From NCBI RefSeq assembly GCF_024868665.1, contig NC_079898.1, forward strand, positions 11,377,209 to 11,441,208: DNA of 64,000 nt, given 5' to 3'. The notes under the pieces are model-generated. The model searched no databases and was not told where the DNA came from. It worked only from the letters and a program-made list of their open reading frames with translations. Positions within the stretch are counted from its first letter, which is position 1. Each line of letters begins with the position of its first letter. Origin of the DNA: Triplophysa rosa. Lineage: Eukaryota > Chordata > Actinopteri > Cypriniformes > Nemacheilidae. This document shows, one piece after another, positions 59,518 to 64,000 of this stretch. Made by a program: the position numbers and the translations under genes.

Positions 59518-62500
59518 TTAGTTGACCGGAGGGTCTCTAACCTTCACACTCCCATCCTCCATTCCAAAGTAGACCCTCTCAGCCATCCCCACAAACAAGC
59601 CAGTCTCAACCACACCTTAATATCAGAGAAAGGCTTTTAATAAATGTATACAGATATATCAGAAAGAACAGAGCGGAATGCACATTACAGATTTGTACAC
59701 ATGCAGACTTGCCCAAAAATCAGTTAATCACCAGGGCTTGACATTAAGCATTGTCATGTGGTTGTCCGTCGGACAAGTAAATTTGTCATTCACTTGTCCG
59801 AGTACAAAAACTACTTGTCCAAAGATAAAAAAAATGATTTCATTTGAATTAGAATATAATATAATCAATATAATTGTTTCGGATTTAAATTGGTCAAGTT
59901 TGCTTTTAAGCATATTAACTAGTGTCCTCTTTGGCAGCCTGAATTTGGTTATAGGCCTACTCTCCGTGACTGCTATAAAACAAAGGCAAACAGTAATTAT
60001 TATTAGTGTTAAGGCTGTAAGTTAACTTGCACATAGCACTGGTGCTAGAGAGGTTTAAAGTTTGGTAGCACAGGCAGAAAAAGTGCAGTTCAACATGATT
60101 AGGCAGATAACTGACAAAAGACATTAATGTTATATACAGATGGATAAATTAGGGCCATATCATTTTTAGATTACCTACATTTTTTAAATATTTCTAAGTT
60201 CTGTGTTTTTCCTTTTTTACTATACAATAGTGGTATATTTGTCCACATAAATTACTGTAGTATACTATAGTATTTACTATAGTAAACTGCAGTACAATTC
60301 TTACTATATTGTTTTTGAACTTTAATACAGTATACAATGTTTATCAATTTACTACGAGGGCACTTCAATTTTCAATAGCAAGTACTATAGTACACTACAG
60401 TATTTTTTGTCAGAGTGTTCAATTTAACGGGACTTTTATTTTGACGGGTCTTCGGGAAGACGCTTGTTTGCCGATAGCTTCACTCAAACAGTAAAGCGCT
60501 CGTAAAATAAACTCTCAGAGCAACTCTGGAGATGAAGTTCATGTGTTCATATTCTCATACAGTGCAGACGCAGATAAATCCTCGACCATCACTCGTGTTG
60601 CATGTTAAACTGTGCACATAATTCCCTTGTCCGGTCGGGCAAGTAAAATTCTCTCTCACTTGCCCATACAAAACATTCACTTGTCCCGGACAAGCGTGAA
60701 TGTCGAGCCCTGATCACTATTCTTTGATTTTCCATTTATCTGTACTGACCTGGGATCATCTTGATGGCCTTGTTGACTTCTTTCCAGTTCTGAGGATTCT
60801 CAAACTTCCAATCCAGGATGAAGTTACTATTATCAGTAACCACAGGGCCCTAAGGTCAGATATTGTGAAATTGTTACTGACTAGACCACCTATCTTGCAT
60901 CAGAGGGTCATGATGCATAAAAGGAACAGTTCACCCAAAAATATTAATTCTATCATCATTTACTGCTCTTGTTGAGTTTGCCAGTCCTCATTTATATTCA
61001 TCATGTACAATAGTGATCAGAATATTGTTTATAAATTTAGTCGCACAGATTTGGAATGACACGAGTCTGTGTGCATTTTTTCATGTTGAAGTAAACCTAA
61101 TGAATCATGGTGATGGTGAACATACAGAAAAAAGGACAGAGATATAAATCTAGACCTCCATACCGCTTTACTGACAGCCATCCTCAGCACAGCTTCTCCT
61201 CCGAACCTGCTGGCAATGGCTCTGGACACGGGCACATACGCCATGGGAATGACCTCCACTGGCACACCCTTCTTCCACTGCTGGCCTAAGGCCTTAGAGT
61301 CCTTTCTGCCCACACACGACATAACGGCACATCACATCACCTTACTGCATCATTACAGCAATGGGTTAATCTAAAATATAACTTAACATTACTGATATGG
61401 AGGAGAAATGTTTAATAGAAATTACAGCATGCTAAATAAACACTGATTTAGGCATCACCTATAGTCTGCTATGACAATGAAATGTTTGGCACAACCAGCC
61501 ACGATCTTCTCCTGGGCCAAGCATCCCCTATTTTGAAAAACAAAAAGATGATTTACATTTGTGATCAATTGTTTTACTAATAAAAAATAGTGTATACAGC
61601 ATACTATATGTATAGACTCCAGTTTGAAGACAAAAACAGTAAGACAAAAAGTAGAATATCATAATACATAACCCAAAGTTGACTTAATCTTTAGTCATTG
61701 AAGTTAATGGTCAACAAAGTGGAGAGAAATCAGAAAGCTCAGACTCACCCTCCTCCCTTTATCAGAGTCAAATCAGCATCCACTTCATCAGCTCCATCAA
61801 TCGCAACATCCAGCTAGAAAACAAACAAAACACATCAGAAGGTGGCCTTTGGATAGTTTAAATGGTGAGATGCTCTTGTTAAAGCACTTGTAGTCATTCT
61901 TCACCAAATCCTAAGTATTTCTAATAAGTTGCATTGGGTAACCATGTGCCTCAACCCAACCCTAAACCCAAGTCAGTGCGTTCATTCGTTGGCCAACTCA
62001 CCTCAGGATGTCTGTCTAAATCTGACAGAGTGAGACCGTGTTGCAGAATCAGCTGACGGGCCTAAATCAACAGGGTTGAAATAAGAGGGTTAGCTCAAGT
62101 TCCAAAATCCCTTATTAGTTTAAGTCCACACAGGGGGTTTATACTGACCTGGAATGATGTGGGAACACACACAATGTTCAGCTTTTCCTGTCTTAACTTT
62201 TCAGCTAGATGGATGATGTTATTTATTAGTAATTGTCATAGGTGAGACCTTTAAGGGGTTGTGCATGACTACGTAGTATTATTTTATACTGTATGTCTTA
62301 CCCAGTCTGTCCACAGCATAGACAATAGTTGAGCCACTGCCCACACCAACTACCTGATTGTTCTGTGTATGAGAAGAAAACAAACAATGGTCAGATCGCA
62401 GAAAAATCCAAAGTTCAACCCACTACACTAGTCCAGCCTGTACCAGTGATTCATGTAAAATATTATTTAATCGACCCTTGTGTGATTAATCAATTACCAT

Positions 62501-63704
62501 CCAAATAAAAATGTGTATGTGGGTTTACTTAACTATAACAGTGCACAAAGTTAAAGGAACAGTTTCCACAAAAAAATAAAATTCTGTCATCATTAACTCA
62601 TCATAAGTTATATAAACAATCGTTGATCTTCTGATGAAAGCAGAGAAAGGTATTTTGGAAGAATACTTGTAACCAAACCGTTCTTGGCCATCTTTGGCTA
62701 CAACCATAGGAAGAAATACAATGGTAGTTAAAAGTGCCCCAGAACGTTTTACTTTCCTACATTCTTCAAAATATCTTCTTGTTATTTTGGGGTGAACTGT
62801 CCCTTTAAGTAAGTAACCTACACCTGGTTACCAAGGAGACAACAGTCAGCGTCAAAAAATATGAATCATGTGATGTCAGAATTTTGCTGTGTATTATTAA
62901 TTTATAAACAAGCTGAAATTGTGTAAAATCACACAAATAAAGGGGTGAAATGTTTGTATTAAGTAACAGTGCATACGATGCTAGCAATGATATTAGCCTT
63001 AGCAAAAAGTGACTGTCATTTTATTTTGAGAAAATACAGTGTTATTCCATCACAGAATGAACAAATGTTACTGTGACATCAATTTTCACGTGGCGCTTGT
63101 GTGTATGCACACAAACTTACTGCATTTTATTAGTGTGCAAAGTAAGTGTTAGTGATAATGTTTCACACATGGCACTTTTGTTGACCCAGGTGACCCAAAG
63201 GAAGTCCACGCATAGCCATTTGTAAACGTGCTAATGGTTTAATGTTTAATTTGAGAAACTTTAGTATACTTCTATCACCTAGCTTAACGTTACAGTATGC
63301 ATGCTAACATGGGACAGGAGTCCAAGCAACTATGACATGAGCTAGACTTACACTGTATGCTAGCGAAGTTTATTAGAAACGTATCATGTAAGCTAGTAAC
63401 TGTTTCCAAGACATCTAGCTAGCATCCCTAAAACTACTATAAAGCTAGCGACACGAGAGTATTTTGTAACATGTAGACGTCGTTACATAGACTAATGAAA
63501 AATGCACAATCTTACCTTTATATGGTTGTCGACAGCAGCATAGGCTGCTAGCTTTTTAGCTTCTTCTGCCATGAGTGTGCAGTGATGCCGCGCGCCGCTG
63601 TCACACACGTGTCTCCTCCACTGGAGCAAATGCGCGTGTTTTCCTGACACTGATACCGAGAGGAGAGATCTGCTGCTGACCACTGCTATCTCAACCCACC
63701 TCAT
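59518..63704 (-). CDS. rpia: Ribose-5-phosphate isomerase A (9 coding exons, complete)
   Basis: RPIA interconverts ribose 5-phosphate and ribulose 5-phosphate in the non-oxidative pentose-phosphate pathway. Exons, 5' to 3': 63704-63516, 62362-62302, 62204-62149, 62061-62002, 61813-61749, 61527-61459, 61305-61164, 60849-60750, 59615-59518. All have GT-AG sites and consistent phases, giving 279 residues and a TAA stop. Family residues are present: GVGSGST (69-75), DGADE with Asp128 and Asp131, Lys141 in LIKGGGG, and Glu150 in QEKIVAG (the equivalents of E. coli RpiA Asp81, Asp84, Lys94 and Glu103). [16 protein letters not shown] and the C-terminal YFGMEDGSV are also typical. The ATG at 63704 is preceded in frame only by a GTG; Met45 (63572) is a possible second start. 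Adjacent to eif2ak3 in the same orientation. No lesion seen. Confidence 0.98.
59732..60712. mobile_element. hAT-like element in rpia intron 8 (about 0.98 kb)
   Basis: Inverted ends CAGGGCTTGACATT and TGTCGAGCCCTG with repeated ACTTGTCC/GGACAAG subterminal motifs. ATCAC occurs on both sides but offset, so the target duplication is not exact. No transposase frame is seen. Confidence 0.8.
62553..62812. mobile_element. Foldback MITE (TAGTTCACCC family) in rpia intron 1
   Basis: AAAGGAACAGTTTCCACAAAA at the left and GGGGTGAACTGTCCCTTTAA at the right, with internal 'attcttcaaaatatcttct'. Confidence 0.82.
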
Positions 63705-64000
63705 CACACAACCAACAGGCTTGAGATTAGGACGAAACGCACTTTATAGACCCGGACAGTGAGACATTATGGTATGGTGGTGATAATTCAGTCAAAACAG
63801 CAGATAATCGCAGGTGTTATCAGAGCGGGCCAATAGCAGAGCAGTGTGTGGAGAAATAGAGAAATCTATGGCTGTTTGTTATCGTTATGCTTAACATGAC
63901 CACTAGTGGGCAGCAGCAGTCTATACAGAAGTTATTTCCACAATCTTTGTTTAAAATATAATTTTCCATAAAACATTTGTGTGAAACATTGTTTCATAGT
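63705..64000 (-). promoter_or_regulatory. Upstream region of rpia (promoter side)
   Basis: Immediately upstream of the rpia ATG. The 5' part of exon 1 and this region are moderately CpG-containing, with a CCAAT box (GGCCAATAGC, about 63829). The transcription start is not mapped, and nothing else is recognised up to the window edge. Confidence 0.4.

Noticed and set aside
63705..63707. Rpia start one codon earlier
   Set aside because: The codon there is GTG; the ATG is at 63704.

Overview
This is vertebrate nuclear DNA, most likely from a cyprinid-type teleost. Split genes with GT-AG introns, conserved human-like gene order (RPIA next to EIF2AK3), many short hAT, Tc1 and foldback elements, DIRS- and Ngaro-type tyrosine-recombinase retrotransposons, and long CA/GT microsatellites all point that way. 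Nothing prokaryotic is present (no operons, no CRISPR).

Layout. 0-2.5 kb is a nest of non-autonomous hAT elements. 4.57-4.83 kb (minus) is a signal-peptide plus EGF first exon of an attractin-family gene that continues to the left, outside the window. 7.78-8.87 kb (plus) is a two-exon apolipoprotein-L-like gene, followed at 9.51-10.42 kb (plus) by a fish-type gene of unknown function. 11.7-16.1 kb is a tandem duplication whose second unit is interrupted by an LTR element carrying a 33-bp minisatellite and by a short hAT element. 16.2-27.4 kb (minus) holds a second, broken attractin-family copy. It has one 7-bp frameshift, one stop codon and several missing exon blocks, and is invaded by an Ngaro-like element (17.2-19.9 kb) and a DIRS1-like element (22.9-26.5 kb).

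30.5-57.2 kb (minus) is a complete eif2ak3 (PERK) gene: 17 coding exons, 3300 nt of CDS, 1099 residues, with every junction in phase. Its large introns 1 and 2 hold hAT, Tc1 and foldback elements and several CCAAT/X-box-like modules. 59.5-63.7 kb (minus) is a complete rpia gene: 9 coding exons and 279 residues.

How the genes relate. PERK is the ER-stress eIF2alpha kinase and RPIA a pentose-phosphate enzyme; they are neighbours by old synteny, not by pathway. The attractin copies look like an old local duplication, because blocks upstream of both (5.3-5.7 kb and 27.7-28.1 kb) are homologous. The ApoL-like gene and its neighbour share strand and closeness, and a functional link between them is only a hypothesis. 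All calls come from reading the sequence; no database search was run.
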